Below, piece by piece: positions 45,466 to 55,428 of a DNA stretch of 64,000 bases. The DNA comes from Acetobacter oryzoeni (GTDB lineage: Bacteria > Pseudomonadota > Alphaproteobacteria > Acetobacterales > Acetobacteraceae), in the NCBI RefSeq assembly GCF_004014775.2, contig NZ_CP042808.1, positions 1,826,001 through 1,890,000 of the forward strand. The letters run 5' to 3'. The position numbers were made by a program, and so were the translations under genes. The notes under the pieces are model-generated. The model saw only the letters and a list, made by a program, of their open reading frames with translations. It ran no database searches and was not told the origin of the DNA. Each line of letters begins with the position of its first letter. Within the stretch, counting starts at the first letter, position 1.

Positions 45466-48060
45466 TCAGGCCTCGTCTATGGGCCGCTTGGGCAGAAGTG
45501 CTGGCACAAACACAAGCGTGGCCAACAGCGTGCAGCCCAGAGAAAGCAGCAACAACCGCCCCATGCTCGCCGTGCCCGGATGGTGCGAAAGCGCCAGAGA
45601 GCCAAAGGCCGTGCCTGTTGTAAGAGCGGAAAACAACACGGCGCGCGCAGTGGGAGAAGCCAGCGGATACTTCACGCCATCCCGCCAGTTCATGACGAAA
45701 TAGATATTGAAGGAAACCCCAACCCCCAGCAGCAGAGGCAGCGCGATAATATTGGCAAAGTTCAGGGTTTCGGGCAGCAGCACAATCAGAATAACCGTCA
45801 TCAAGGCTGAAAGCAGCAACGGTGCCAGCACCAACGCCATATCCTTAACACGGCGCAGAGCCAGCATGAGAATAACGGCAATCATCACAATAGCTGCGCC
45901 TGCTGCCTGCTCAAACGCCTTCACAATGGAACGTGCGCTTTCCACAATATCAACCGCTGTGCCAGCCATTTGCGGCTCTACTTTTTGCAAAGAGGCCACG
46001 AACTTGCGCAGCGCGCCAGAATTGGACATCACACCCTTAGGATGCACTTCCACCAAGGCGCGGCCATCTGGCAGCAGGTAATCATCTGCAATTTCAGCAG
46101 GCACGTCTTTAATGCTTACAGGTGTTGCCTGAAGCATGGTGCGCAGCTGATCGAGCTCTGTCGGCAGGAAGCGAACCAATGCGGTATTAGCCCCCTGCAC
46201 TGTGGCATCTGGTGCTTCAGCCAGCTTGGCCAGAGCAGCCTGAATACGGCGCAGCGGATCCTGCGCAGGCAATTTATCTAGCACCCCGGCCAAAGCAACA
46301 GACGTATCATGCGCGGATTTACGCAGATCATCCGCTGTAGGAGCAGCCTTGGGCTGTGGCACAATAAGCGTTGGCAACAGAATGGAAGCAGCATCCTGAA
46401 TAAGAGCCAGTTTCTGCTGCTGTTGGGTTGGCACAAAGGAACCCAGCCACATCACATCATTTACATCTGGCAGACCAGAAAGGCGCGTGGTTTCTTTTTC
46501 TGCATCAGCAAGAGAATGCACCAGCAGTTCTGCGCTGTAAGGAGATGTCTGCGGGTTATTGATTAACAGTTTAAGGGCGCGCATCCCTTCCGAGTTCGGA
46601 TTTTTGGTATGCAGCGGGTCACCATCAAACTGTAGGCTGGGCACCAGAGCCAAACCCACCAGAGCCACCAGCGTAAAAAAGCCCAGAAGCAGCTTGCGCA
46701 TATGGCGGATTTTAATATCCACCGGCTTCATGAACGCATAACCCATGCTAGGGCAGTTCAGCGGCGGGTGGCAGATTTTCAGCAACGCAGGCAAAAGCGT
46801 GGTGGTGCAGATAAAGGCCACCAGCATGCCAATACCGGCAATAAGACCAAGCTGCGCAACGCCCAGAAAAGCTGTGGGGGTAAAGGCCAGAAACCCAGCA
46901 GACGTTGCCAAAGCAGCCACAAGAATCTGATGCCCGGTTTCTTCACCCGTCAGGCGCAGGGCTTCAAAAACGCCTTCTTCACCCGGCTGCGTAGGTGTTT
47001 GGGCACGAAAGCGGACAGAAAACTGGATGGCAAAATCCACCGCAATGCCAACAAACAGAATAGCAAATGCCACGGAAATCAGGTTTAGCGTACCAACGGC
47101 CACAGCAGCAAAACCGGTTGTCAGCAACAGGCCCACAACAAGCGTGACTACAATAGGCAGCACCACACGCCATGTTCTGACAGCAAGCGTAAGCCACAAA
47201 GTAACAAGTGCCAGAGAGCCCAGAAGCCCTGCCACCATGCCTTCTGCCACGGTTGCAAATTCTTCGTCATCCAGCTGCACTTGCCCGGTCAGATAAACCT
47301 TGGCGTGTCCGTTTTTAACAAATTCCAAAGAATTAACAGCCTGCCGCATGGCATCTGCCGCAGCCCCACCCGGCTGGAAGGACCCGTAATCCAAGATCGG
47401 CTTGGTGATAACAAACTGATAGTTACCTGCCAGATCAGAAAGCTTGCCGCCCAAAAGCTGCTGCCAGGACATGGCCTCGGCATGGCCTGCCACAGCCTGT
47501 TCCAGCGTATTGGCAAAACCAGACAAAGGTGCCTGAAAGTCAGACAGATTGGCCTGATCCTGTTTTACGCCTTCCGCCATAAGGGAGAGCGCGCCAAACA
47601 AGCCGCGTGCTGAAGGATCCTGCGCCAGCGCCGCCAAGAATGGCTGCGCCGCAATGGTATCATTCAACACCTGAGAAAGCGGCTGTGGCTCCAGAAACAT
47701 CAGGCCATTGCGCAGCAAATACGGGTTGGCATCTGGCCTATGCGCAAAAGAAAAATGAGTATGATCAGCGCTTATCTTGGCGGCCAGTTCCCGCGCTGTT
47801 TCCTGCCCTTCTTCCGGCATTTTGGCCTGAATGACAGCCACCAGAAGGTTTTCCTTCTGGGGGAACAAACGCCCCATTTCATCGGAACGCTGCTTCCACT
47901 CCAAACGGGGGGAAAGCATTTTGCTGGTATCTGTCGTTACTCCCAGACGGGTCATGCCAGCGTAAACGCCTGCCCCCGAAAGCACGAGAAACAACGCCAC
48001 AACAGCCCAGGCATGGCGGGCGCAGAACGTAATGAAACGACCTATGGGTGCAAACAGCAT
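45466..48060 (-). CDS. hpnN: RND-type hopanoid transporter HpnN
   Basis: From the ATG at 48060 it has 864 residues; a TTG start 36 bases upstream is possible, and neither has a good ribosome site. There are twelve membrane helices in the RND (MMPL) layout: one near the N-terminus, five at about 270-430, then again one at 460-480 and five at 690-850. Two large periplasmic loops lie between them. The start FCARHAWAVVALFLVLSGAGVY and the first loop (TRLGVTTDTSKMLSP) match HpnN proteins. In other bacteria HpnN moves hopanoids from the inner to the outer membrane. It follows hpnL. Confidence 0.85.
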   Translation of the reverse strand: MLFAPIGRFITFCARHAWAVVALFLVLSGAGVYAGMTRLGVTTDTSKMLSPRLEWKQRSDEMGRLFPQKENLLVAVIQAKMPEEGQETARELAAKISADHTHFSFAHRPDANPYLLRNGLMFLEPQPLSQVLNDTIAAQPFLAALAQDPSARGLFGALSLMAEGVKQDQANLSDFQAPLSGFANTLEQAVAGHAEAMSWQQLLGGKLSDLAGNYQFVITKPILDYGSFQPGGAAADAMRQAVNSLEFVKNGHAKVYLTGQVQLDDEEFATVAEGMVAGLLGSLALVTLWLTLAVRTWRVVLPIVVTLVVGLLLTTGFAAVAVGTLNLISVAFAILFVGIAVDFAIQFSVRFRAQTPTQPGEEGVFEALRLTGEETGHQILVAALATSAGFLAFTPTAFLGVAQLGLIAGIGMLVAFICTTTLLPALLKICHPPLNCPSMGYAFMKPVDIKIRHMRKLLLGFFTLVALVGLALVPSLQFDGDPLHTKNPNSEGMRALKLLINNPQTSPYSAELLVHSLADAEKETTRLSGLPDVNDVMWLGSFVPTQQQQKLALIQDAASILLPTLIVPQPKAAPTADDLRKSAHDTSVALAGVLDKLPAQDPLRRIQAALAKLAEAPDATVQGANTALVRFLPTELDQLRTMLQATPVSIKDVPAEIADDYLLPDGRALVEVHPKGVMSNSGALRKFVASLQKVEPQMAGTAVDIVESARSIVKAFEQAAGAAIVMIAVILMLALRRVKDMALVLAPLLLSALMTVILIVLLPETLNFANIIALPLLLGVGVSFNIYFVMNWRDGVKYPLASPTARAVLFSALTTGTAFGSLALSHHPGTASMGRLLLLSLGCTLLATLVFVPALLPKRPIDEA

Positions 48061-48174
48061 GATGAACGACAGGATCCCAAAATAATCACAGCCCAAGCAG
48101 ACAGGGCTGTCATGGTTTGCCCAACCCCCCAGCCAGAAGCAAGTGATGATGTAAGCAGGGCTCTGTTTTCCTTT

Positions 48175-49185
48175 TTACAGACCCGTGCGGGAAAAGGGCA
48201 TTTTACGCAGGCGCTCGGCATAAGGGCGCCACGAATGCTCAAGCCATTGCCACAGTATAAGAGAGGGTAAGCCCCAAGCAATTTCACGCAAACGTTTGAT
48301 GAGAGAAAGCGCAATGGCAACAGCAGGCGGCATACCAAAAAGGCTACCAACCATAATGTAGCCCCCTTCTGATACGCCAAGGGCACCGGGCACGGCAAAC
48401 CCGGCTGATTTAGCTGCTTCCCCCACACCTTCGATCACAAATCCGGTAGCAAGAGAGCACCCATGCCCCATGAAGTGCAGAATCAACCACACCTCCACAG
48501 CCCCTAAAGCCCATGCACAAAACTGCAATATCAGGCCTGTAACCGCGTTGCGGCCTGATTTATATAGCGCGAGCACTTCCTTATTAAGGCCGCGAATACC
48601 ATCAACACCGCTCCACCCTAAATGAGCGGCAATGCGGATCAGCAATTTTTCTATAAAAGCCACGGCGCCAAGCCACTGGCTGATAAATACGCCACCACCT
48701 ATGGCCAAAAGCACCAATGCACTTTCCAGCAGGCGGTCTGTCACGGCGGAGCGTTTGACCAGAAACAGCAGCATAACCAAGCCGCTGAGGGTGAATACCA
48801 CCTGGCTGAGTAGTTCGATTGTCAGATCGCAAATTGTTGCGGCAGCCGCATGCTTCAGACCCAAACCACGACGGGCCAACAGGCGGGAGGACATAACCTC
48901 CCCGCCAACCTGCGCTACGGGGAGCAGATTATTTATGCCCTCTCGCACACAGCGGAGCATAAAATAGGCCCTTAGCGGCAGAACCGGGCCAAAAGTGCGG
49001 CCTGCAATGGTGCGCCAAGCGGAAGCAGAAAGAAAAACCTGCACACTATGAAAAGCAATGGCAGCCAAAATGCCCCAACCGCCTGTCATAACCAGAGAAA
49101 AAATGGAAGACACCCCAAACTGGGCCAGCATCCATAGGGTCAACCCCAAACCGAAAATCCCGGCAATGAGAGTGACCCGCTTCAT
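48175..49185 (-). CDS. hpnL: HpnL-like integral membrane protein
   Basis: The 336-residue protein has about eight membrane helices and belongs to the flippase-like/LPG-synthase transmembrane family (UPF0104). REGINNLLPVAQVGGEVMSSRLLARRG contains the conserved NxxLPVxxxGG motif (about 100-115). The HpnL assignment rests on adjacency to hpnN and on overall layout. It may take part in hopanoid handling or membrane lipid transport. It lies 70 bases after ribH on the same strand with no terminator that I can see, so the rib operon could run into it. Confidence 0.82.
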   Translation of the reverse strand: MKRVTLIAGIFGLGLTLWMLAQFGVSSIFSLVMTGGWGILAAIAFHSVQVFLSASAWRTIAGRTFGPVLPLRAYFMLRCVREGINNLLPVAQVGGEVMSSRLLARRGLGLKHAAAATICDLTIELLSQVVFTLSGLVMLLFLVKRSAVTDRLLESALVLLAIGGGVFISQWLGAVAFIEKLLIRIAAHLGWSGVDGIRGLNKEVLALYKSGRNAVTGLILQFCAWALGAVEVWLILHFMGHGCSLATGFVIEGVGEAAKSAGFAVPGALGVSEGGYIMVGSLFGMPPAVAIALSLIKRLREIAWGLPSLILWQWLEHSWRPYAERLRKMPFSRTGL

Positions 49186-49255
49186 GCTTCCTCCATCCTT
49201 TTTCTGGCTTGGCTTTTACACTTTCGGTTGGTGCAGCCTAACACAACCCATTTTT

Positions 49256-49741
49256 TCAGCCTTTGATCTGGCGCAGTAAGGCCAAGGATTCCACACACGC
49301 AGCAGCGGCTTCGCGCCCTTTGTTGTGGATATCATCAGCAGAGCGTACCTGCGCCTGCTCTTCTGTATAAGTTGTCAACACACCAAAGGCGATAGGCGTT
49401 TCTGTGGCCAAAGAGGCCTGAAGAATGCCCATTGTGGCGCCCAGGCTGATAAATTCAAAATGCGCTGTATCCCCTTTTACAACGCAACCAAGGCAGATAA
49501 CGCCTTCATAGTTGCCTGTTTTGGCAAGTGTCTGTGCCAGAAGTGGCATTTCAAAGGCACCGGGAGCCGCAAAAACATCACCCTCTTTCACAGTAATGTT
49601 ATGTTCAGCCAGCCACGCAATAGCACCATCGCGCAGGCCACCCGTTACAACTTCGTTAAACCGGCTGACAATAATGGCCAGACGCGGCGCAGGAGAAAGT
49701 GCCTTGAGATCCGGCAAGGAAACAGGGGAACGTGTACCCAT
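49256..49741 (-). CDS. ribH: 6,7-dimethyl-8-ribityllumazine synthase
   Basis: The 161-residue enzyme joins the 4-carbon phosphate from RibB with the pyrimidine from RibD to form lumazine. Motifs are IIVSRFNEVVTGGLRDGA, APGAFEMPLLAQTLA, GCVVKGDTAHFEFIS (with the catalytic His) and TPIAFGVLTTYTEEQA, where the family usually has GVLTTDNxEQA. It forms icosahedral or pentameric assemblies. It is the fourth gene of the riboflavin operon, 36 bases after ribBA. Confidence 0.95.
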   Translation of the reverse strand: MGTRSPVSLPDLKALSPAPRLAIIVSRFNEVVTGGLRDGAIAWLAEHNITVKEGDVFAAPGAFEMPLLAQTLAKTGNYEGVICLGCVVKGDTAHFEFISLGATMGILQASLATETPIAFGVLTTYTEEQAQVRSADDIHNKGREAAAACVESLALLRQIKG

Positions 49742-49777
49742 CAGTCAAACACCTTTAATCATTCGCTTATTTAAAAA

Positions 49778-51121
49778 TCAGACAACCACATCTGGTTCGG
49801 CATCAGCGGCAACAAACTGCCCAAGATGATGCCCCATGCGCCGGCGCTTGGCTTCCAGATAGGCGCGATTATGCACTGTGGGTGGAATTTCCAGCCCAAT
49901 CCGGCGGCGCACCATAAACCCGCGTGCTTCCAGCGCGCGCACTTTATCGGGGTTATTCGTCAGCAAATCCAGTTCGCCCACACCAAGGCTGCGCAATATG
50001 CCCGAAGCTGCGCGCCAATCTCGGGCATCTGTTGCAAAACCCAGACGATGGTTGGCATCTACCGTATCCAGCCCGGCATCCTGTAGTTCATAAGCACGGA
50101 TTTTGTTGACCAGCCCGATGCCGCGCCCTTCATGCCCGCGCACATAAACCAGCACGCCACATTCCGCTTTCCCTATGGCCCGAAGTGCCGCATGCAGTTG
50201 TGAACCGCAATCGCACCGCAGAGAACCAAGGGCATCGCCCGTCACACATTCAGAATGCAGGCGCACCAGCGGCAGAGCGCCTTTGCGGTGCACATCACCT
50301 TTTACCAAGGCCACATGCTCTACGCCGTTTTCATCCTGATAGGCATGAATCACCAGATCATCCCCACCGTAAGCACTGGGTAAGGATGCCTGCGCCAGAT
50401 CCGGCACGGCTGGTTCTGGTGCAATTTCGGGATTTGCCTCAGCGGCCTGCGTCGCCAAGGATGACAGGCCATGTGCTTTAATCCACGTCACCAACTCTGC
50501 AATAGAAACAATCGGCAGATCATGCTGGCGGGCAAAGACTTCCAACTGAGGACGGCGCGCCATGGTGCCATCTTCATTCAGAATCTCGCAGATAACAGCG
50601 GCTGGCTTTAACCCGGCCAGACGCAGCAGATCTATCGAACCCTCCGTATGGCCAATACGCTCCAACACCCCACCGGGGGCGGCGCGCAGCGGAAAGATGT
50701 GCCCCGGTGTGGCAATATCCGCAGGTGTTGCGTTTTCTGATGCCGCTACACGCACAGTATGCGACCGATCTGGCGCAGAAATACCGGTGCTTACGCCCTC
50801 TTTGGCCTCGATAGATACCGTAAACGCCGTACCGTACTGGGCTGTATTATCACTTTGCCGCACCATCATGGGCAGACCGAGACGATCCACCTGTTGAGGC
50901 GTAAGTGGCAGACACACAAGGCCACGGGCATGGGTAATCATGAAGTTCATGGCTTCAGGCGTCATGAACTCCGCGGCCATAACCAGATCGCCTTCGTTTT
51001 CACGATCTTCATCATCCACCATGACGACCATACGGCCAGCACGCACGGCTTCTACCGCCTGCAAAAGCCTTGCCGATGCCTTAGCTGCCACAGGGGCTGC
51101 TGTATTTACTTGGTCCGGCAT
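49778..51121 (-). CDS. ribBA: Bifunctional DHBP synthase / GTP cyclohydrolase II family protein
   Basis: The 447-residue protein has an N-terminal RibB domain ([52 protein letters not shown]), which makes dihydroxybutanone phosphate from ribulose-5-phosphate. A linker at about 215-250 leads to the RibA domain. Zinc cysteines are in [20 protein letters not shown], and [16 protein letters not shown] is the catalytic loop. It overlaps ribE by 16 bases. It is the third gene behind the FMN riboswitch. Confidence 0.95.
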   Translation of the reverse strand: MPDQVNTAAPVAAKASARLLQAVEAVRAGRMVVMVDDEDRENEGDLVMAAEFMTPEAMNFMITHARGLVCLPLTPQQVDRLGLPMMVRQSDNTAQYGTAFTVSIEAKEGVSTGISAPDRSHTVRVAASENATPADIATPGHIFPLRAAPGGVLERIGHTEGSIDLLRLAGLKPAAVICEILNEDGTMARRPQLEVFARQHDLPIVSIAELVTWIKAHGLSSLATQAAEANPEIAPEPAVPDLAQASLPSAYGGDDLVIHAYQDENGVEHVALVKGDVHRKGALPLVRLHSECVTGDALGSLRCDCGSQLHAALRAIGKAECGVLVYVRGHEGRGIGLVNKIRAYELQDAGLDTVDANHRLGFATDARDWRAASGILRSLGVGELDLLTNNPDKVRALEARGFMVRRRIGLEIPPTVHNRAYLEAKRRRMGHHLGQFVAADAEPDVVV

Positions 51122-51708
51122 TGTGCCTCCACATATTTGGCAATGATATCCACTTCCACATTCACGGCATCACCGACTTTAAGCGTGCCGAGCGTGGTGT
51201 GCTCCCATGTGTGCGGGATAATCATCAGTTCAATGGGAAAGGTCTCGCCGTTTGGCTCACCCACTTCATTCAGCGTCAGGCTAATGCCCGCAAGCGCCAC
51301 AGAGCCTTTGGCCACCATGTAGCGCCGCAATTGGGCTGGCACTTCAAACACCACGCGCCGCGCATCACCAAACTGGGTACATTCTGTAAACCGTGCCACG
51401 GCATCCACATGGCCTTGCACAATATGGCCAGACAGACGCGTGGCAGGCGTAACGGCCCGTTCCAGATTAACCCGGCCACCAGCCTCAAGCACGCCCAATG
51501 TGGTGCAGTCCAGTGTCTCACTGCTCACAAAAAAGCGCACAAGCCCGGTTGTTGAAGGCTCTACAGCAGTTAGGCACACACCGTTTACGGCTATGCTTTC
51601 CCCCTCCGCCACATCGTACAGCCCTGTTTCCACTTCCAGCATAAGAGACTGGGGGCTGCGCTCCACCTTAGCCACATGACCGAGAGATTCTATGATACCG
51701 GAAAACAT
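51106..51708 (-). CDS. ribE: Riboflavin synthase alpha subunit
   Basis: From the ATG at 51708, with GCAGGAGCAGG upstream, it has 200 residues. Two lumazine-binding repeats are visible, each a beta-barrel: [16 protein letters not shown] ... [11 protein letters not shown], and [15 protein letters not shown] ... [15 protein letters not shown]. It dismutates two lumazines to riboflavin. It overlaps ribD by 19 bases and ribBA by 16 bases, so translation is coupled along the operon. The terminal step sits second in the order ribD-ribE-ribBA-ribH, a usual arrangement. Confidence 0.95.
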   Translation of the reverse strand: MFSGIIESLGHVAKVERSPQSLMLEVETGLYDVAEGESIAVNGVCLTAVEPSTTGLVRFFVSSETLDCTTLGVLEAGGRVNLERAVTPATRLSGHIVQGHVDAVARFTECTQFGDARRVVFEVPAQLRRYMVAKGSVALAGISLTLNEVGEPNGETFPIELMIIPHTWEHTTLGTLKVGDAVNVEVDIIAKYVEAQCRTK

Positions 51709-52742
51709 ACCTGCTCCTGCGCACACCGTACCCATTCGGGAAAAAGAGAAAGAGGTGTGACATCATGTTGGGTTGAAACAGCAAGATGATCCTGCCCTGA
51801 AGCATCCTGACGAATGGTCAGCCAATCATCCCACAAATTATGGGTTTTAAGGGCCTCAAGCAGAGTTGGCCCGGCTTCTACCAGCACCCACAGCGCATCG
51901 CTTTGCGCCAGAATATCTGGCAGCTGCGCAATATCGGGGCAGAAGCGCACATCGAATGTAGCCGAAACGCTGGCCAGCCACTCAGCCGGCGCATGTTGTT
52001 CCTGCCCACACACCACCAACAGGCGGCGGCGTTCAGGGTGATCTTCAACATGCCTTACGGTTAGTGTGGGCCGGTCAGCCAATACAGTGCCTGTGGCTGT
52101 CACAATGCCATCTGTGACACGCCGCAAAGTATGCGCCAGACGGAGGGATGCCGGAGTTGTAAAGGTTTTTTGCCCTTTTGGGGGCACCATGGAGCCTTTG
52201 CTATCCAGCGCCTGTTTAACGGTTACCCAAGGCCGCCCGTGTGTCATGCGCATGGCAAATGGGGCCAACAACGCACGGCAGCGCGCATATGTGGCCGCAG
52301 CATTCATGCACTGCCACAAACGGTTAACCGTAATACCTTCACGTTCCAGCCGGGCAGCGCCCCCGCCCTGCACATGCGGGTTAGGGTCTGCACAGCCAAT
52401 CCAGACAGTTTTTACAGGGGTAGAAAGCAGTGCTTCCGTACATGGGGGGGTGCGACCGGTATGATTGCAGGGCTCCAGCGTAACAACAGCGGTATCAATC
52501 CGCTCCACCAACCCAAGAGCACGTGCCTGCTCTACGGCCAATCTTTCTGCATGTGCGGTACCTGCCTGATGATGTGCGGCCACAACCAGCACATCTCCTT
52601 GCGCATCCAGCAGCACACACCCTACCGGCGGGTTGGGGGCTGTACGCCCTACAAAGCTCCACGCCTCAGCCACGGCAAGGTTAAACGCCGCGCCAATGCG
52701 TTCTGGCATGATCTGTCGGGAAATCTGTGAAAAGCTGTTCAC
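51690..52742 (-). CDS. ribD: Bifunctional riboflavin deaminase/reductase
   Basis: The 350-residue protein has an N-terminal deaminase domain with the zinc motif HAE (TAHAERLAVEQA) and PCNHTGRTPPC. A C-terminal reductase domain follows (RPWVTVKQALDSKGSMVP, DGIVTATGTVLADRPTL, WVLVEAGPTLLEAL). It deaminates and reduces the GTP-derived pyrimidine in riboflavin synthesis. The start may be the GTG at 52742 or the ATG at 52709. The FMN riboswitch lies about 110 bases upstream. Confidence 0.93.
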   Translation of the reverse strand: MNSFSQISRQIMPERIGAAFNLAVAEAWSFVGRTAPNPPVGCVLLDAQGDVLVVAAHHQAGTAHAERLAVEQARALGLVERIDTAVVTLEPCNHTGRTPPCTEALLSTPVKTVWIGCADPNPHVQGGGAARLEREGITVNRLWQCMNAAATYARCRALLAPFAMRMTHGRPWVTVKQALDSKGSMVPPKGQKTFTTPASLRLAHTLRRVTDGIVTATGTVLADRPTLTVRHVEDHPERRRLLVVCGQEQHAPAEWLASVSATFDVRFCPDIAQLPDILAQSDALWVLVEAGPTLLEALKTHNLWDDWLTIRQDASGQDHLAVSTQHDVTPLSLFPEWVRCAQEQVCFPVS

Positions 52743-52848
52743 CCTGTTTCTGCCCGCGTTCTCATAAACCAGACGGACTCAGGGCATAAGATAGCCTTGC
52801 ACGCACGTAATTCTGAACGAATCACGACCACGTACCAGTCTTTCTGTT

Positions 52849-52984
52849 CTCTTCCATCCGGACTGTAACCGTCGGCCCCGGAATTGCACCGGATCTGCTG
52901 ACCCCGCCAGAAGCGGGCGCTCGCGGGCTTACAACGCTGTGCGCTGCTTACCGCCGGTAGGGATTTTCACCCTGCCCTGAGAAC
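52849..52984 (-). promoter_or_regulatory. FMN riboswitch (RFN element) of the riboflavin operon
   Basis: Read on the minus strand it begins CAGGGCAGGGTGAAA and continues with CCTACCGGCGGTAAGC, AGCCCGCGAGCG, GTCAGCAGATCCGGTG, ATTCCGGGGCCGACGG and TTACAGTCCGGATGG. These are the conserved blocks of the RFN element in order, including the long P3-type hairpin. FMN binding should repress ribD and the genes behind it. Confidence 0.96.
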
Positions 52985-53395
52985 ATCACACCCACAACAT
53001 GCGAGTGATAACAAGTATGATGGCCCTGCATTTTGCCTTATGCAAGAGCAAATCCCTTCACAGTTTGTTAAAAACTGCACCCACCTTGCCCAAATGTTTC
53101 GGCAAAGTTATGATGCCGCCGCATCTATCTGGATCAGGTAAAAGGAACTTATTGCTCCTTAATCTTGGTCATTCTGATAGCAATCTATGGCAGGTTTTTA
53201 TGGCACAACACCAAGCACGTGCGTTTTGCATCATACGCAGGCAGACGAAACGACTTTAACCTGTATGCCCTTCATATCTCATCTGAGCCATGGATTCCGC
53301 ATATCGCTTTTGGGTATGCGTTGCCTTTCCTTACAGCCACAGCGGAACACGGAGCACTGCCTGCCCCTGTTTCTGCCAGCCAACATGGATTTACC
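52985..53395. promoter_or_regulatory. Divergent promoter region of rib operon and bc1 operon
   Basis: About 410 bases separate the 5' end of the FMN riboswitch (minus strand) from the cytochrome b start (plus strand). It must hold both promoters; I see no unambiguous -35/-10 pair. A small inverted repeat (AAGGA ... TCCTT near 53142-53160) is visible. Open frames here are not credible genes. Confidence 0.4.
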
Positions 53396-54637
53396 ATGAG
53401 CATACCCGACCAGAAGCAAACATCTGCTTCTTCCACACCACCTTATTCTGGCCTGGCTGGCTGGATTAACAGACGCCTTCCGGTCATTTCCGCCTTTCGG
53501 GCTGAATATGTTGATTTCCGTGTGCCGCGCAATCTGAATGGCTGGTGGAATTTTGGGGCTATTCTTACGCTTGTTCTGGGGCTGATGCTGGCAAGCGGCA
53601 TTTTTCTTGCCATGAACTATACCCCCACAGATGCAGGGGCTTTTCTTTCTGTTGAAGCCATAGAACGCCAGCTTTCTGGCGGGTGGCTTTTACGTGCCAT
53701 GCATATGACAGGCGCTAACCTGTTTTTGGCCGCTCTGTATCTGCATCTGTTTCGTGGGCTTTATTACGGGTCTTACAAAGCCCCGCGTGAACTGCTGTGG
53801 CTAACCGGCCTTGTGCTGATGCTAATGGTTATGGCCACTGCTTTTGCAGGCTATCTGCTGCCATGGGGCCAGATGTCTTACTGGGGCGCGGATGTGATTA
53901 CCAAAGCCGTAGGTGCCATACCGGGTATTGGCCCAACGCTGGAACACATTATGACAGGCAGTGACCATCTGGGAGACATCTTCCTCCACCGCTTTTTTGT
54001 GCTGCACTTTGTTCTGGCATTTCTGATTGTGGGTGTTGTGGGCATGCACGTAGCGGCTGTGCACGTTTCAGGCTCCAACAACCCCACTGGTGTTGAACCA
54101 CGCACACCCAAGGATACGGTGCCTTTCTATCCTTACTATGTCAGCAAGGATCTGGTTGGGCTTATTCTGTTCGCCATGGTGTTTGCAGCCCTGATGTTCT
54201 TTTGGCCCAACATGCTGATTGAGCCAGACAACTACACCCCGGCAGACCCCATGCACACCCCGGCAGACATTGAGCCAGAATGGTATTTCCTGCCGTTTTA
54301 TGGGCTTCTGCAATCTGTGCCATCCAAGTTTGGTGGGCTGGTTGCCGCCGCAGGCTCTTTGCTGGTTCTGTTTGCTTTGCCGTGGCTTGATCGCTCCCCC
54401 GTGCGCTCCATGCGTTTCCGCCCTCTGTGCCGCATTGGGCTTTTAGGCGTTGTGTGTGCATTTATTGTGCTGGCAGATGCGGGTAAGCATCACGCACAAG
54501 GTGGCTGGCTGATTGCCGCCCGTTTGGCCGGGCTTTATTATTTTGGGTATTTCCTTGTGTTCCTTCCCCTTGTTTCCCGCACGGAAAAAACGCGCCCTCT
54601 CCCTTCCTCCATTGCTGCCTCACAGGGAGATGCCTGA
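53396..54637 (+). CDS. petB: Cytochrome b of the bc1 complex
   Basis: From the ATG at 53396 it has 413 residues. It has eight membrane helices. The haem-ligand histidine pairs are in MHMTGANLFLAALYLHLFRG (split here only in description) and in the LHRFFVLHFVLAFLIVG / GMHVAAVH region. The quinol-oxidation PEWY motif is present (EPEWYFLPFYG). It carries electrons and protons from ubiquinol across the inner membrane. The three bc1 genes are in the order b, c1, Rieske, whereas the Rieske gene usually comes first. The next gene starts on the last base of this stop codon. Confidence 0.94.
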   Translation: MSIPDQKQTSASSTPPYSGLAGWINRRLPVISAFRAEYVDFRVPRNLNGWWNFGAILTLVLGLMLASGIFLAMNYTPTDAGAFLSVEAIERQLSGGWLLRAMHMTGANLFLAALYLHLFRGLYYGSYKAPRELLWLTGLVLMLMVMATAFAGYLLPWGQMSYWGADVITKAVGAIPGIGPTLEHIMTGSDHLGDIFLHRFFVLHFVLAFLIVGVVGMHVAAVHVSGSNNPTGVEPRTPKDTVPFYPYYVSKDLVGLILFAMVFAALMFFWPNMLIEPDNYTPADPMHTPADIEPEWYFLPFYGLLQSVPSKFGGLVAAAGSLLVLFALPWLDRSPVRSMRFRPLCRIGLLGVVCAFIVLADAGKHHAQGGWLIAARLAGLYYFGYFLVFLPLVSRTEKTRPLPSSIAASQGDA

Positions 54638-55410
54638 TGCGTAAGCATGTTTTTGCAGGCTCCTTGCTGGCTGCGTTTACCCTTGCAATGCCTGCACTGG
54701 CCAACACGCCAGATAAAGCCCCGCCGCATCAGAAATGGAGCTTTGAAGGCGCAACCGGCACATATGATAAAGCCAGCCTGCAGCGCGGCTTTTTGGTGTA
54801 TGATCATGTATGCGCCAGCTGCCACGGCATGCGCAGCCTGACATATCGGGATCTGGAAGGGATTGGGCTAAGTGATCAGGCGATTACAGACCTTGCCCAT
54901 AGCAAGCAGATTGCCGGCCCGGTTGGCATCTCGGGCATGCCCACAATGCGGCCCGGTCTGCCGGATGATCACTTCCGCTCCCCCTTCCCCAATGATGCCG
55001 CAGCGGCTGCGGTTATGGGTGGGGTTGCACCGCCAGATCAATCTCGCTTGGCGGCTGTGCACCCCGGTGGGGCAGATTGGCTTTACGCCTTTCTAACAGG
55101 TTACCGCATGCCCCCGCCGGCGGATGCCCCTATTGTGCCGGGCAAGTTCTATAATGATTGGGCAGAAGGCCATATGATTGGCATGCCCCCGCCGTTAATG
55201 AACGGTGCCATTCAATACCCAGATGGCACACCGGCAACTGTGGAGCAGCAGGCCAAGGATATTACCACCTTCCTGGTCTGGGCTGCAGATCCACACCGTA
55301 ATGAGCGCCACCATATTGGCAAAGGGGTTCTGGCTTATCTGGCTGTTCTGCTTGTTCTGGCTATCGCATGGAAGCGGAAAATCTGGAAAAACCTGAAATC
55401 GCACGGATAA
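54637..55410 (+). CDS. petC: Cytochrome c1 of the bc1 complex
   Basis: The 257-residue protein has a signal peptide ending near ALA-NTPDK. A c-type haem site (CASCH) is near residue 58, and the axial methionine is likely in MIGMPPPL. A single C-terminal anchor (about 228-247, VLAYLAVLLVLAIAW) holds it to the inner membrane with the haem domain in the periplasm. It hands electrons to a soluble or membrane cytochrome c. The start overlaps the cytochrome b stop by 1 base (TGATG), so translation is coupled. Confidence 0.94.
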   Translation: MRKHVFAGSLLAAFTLAMPALANTPDKAPPHQKWSFEGATGTYDKASLQRGFLVYDHVCASCHGMRSLTYRDLEGIGLSDQAITDLAHSKQIAGPVGISGMPTMRPGLPDDHFRSPFPNDAAAAAVMGGVAPPDQSRLAAVHPGGADWLYAFLTGYRMPPPADAPIVPGKFYNDWAEGHMIGMPPPLMNGAIQYPDGTPATVEQQAKDITTFLVWAADPHRNERHHIGKGVLAYLAVLLVLAIAWKRKIWKNLKSHG

Positions 55411-55428
55411 ACGGAAAGCACGAACAGC

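Noticed and set aside
48061-48096. N-terminal extension of HpnN from a TTG codon
   Set aside because: The 12 added residues are not typical of HpnN and there is no ribosome site; the ATG at 48060 is preferred.
52999-53259. Plus-strand frame of 86 codons upstream of cytochrome b
   Set aside because: It lies in the divergent promoter region next to the FMN riboswitch and shows no ribosome site or family.
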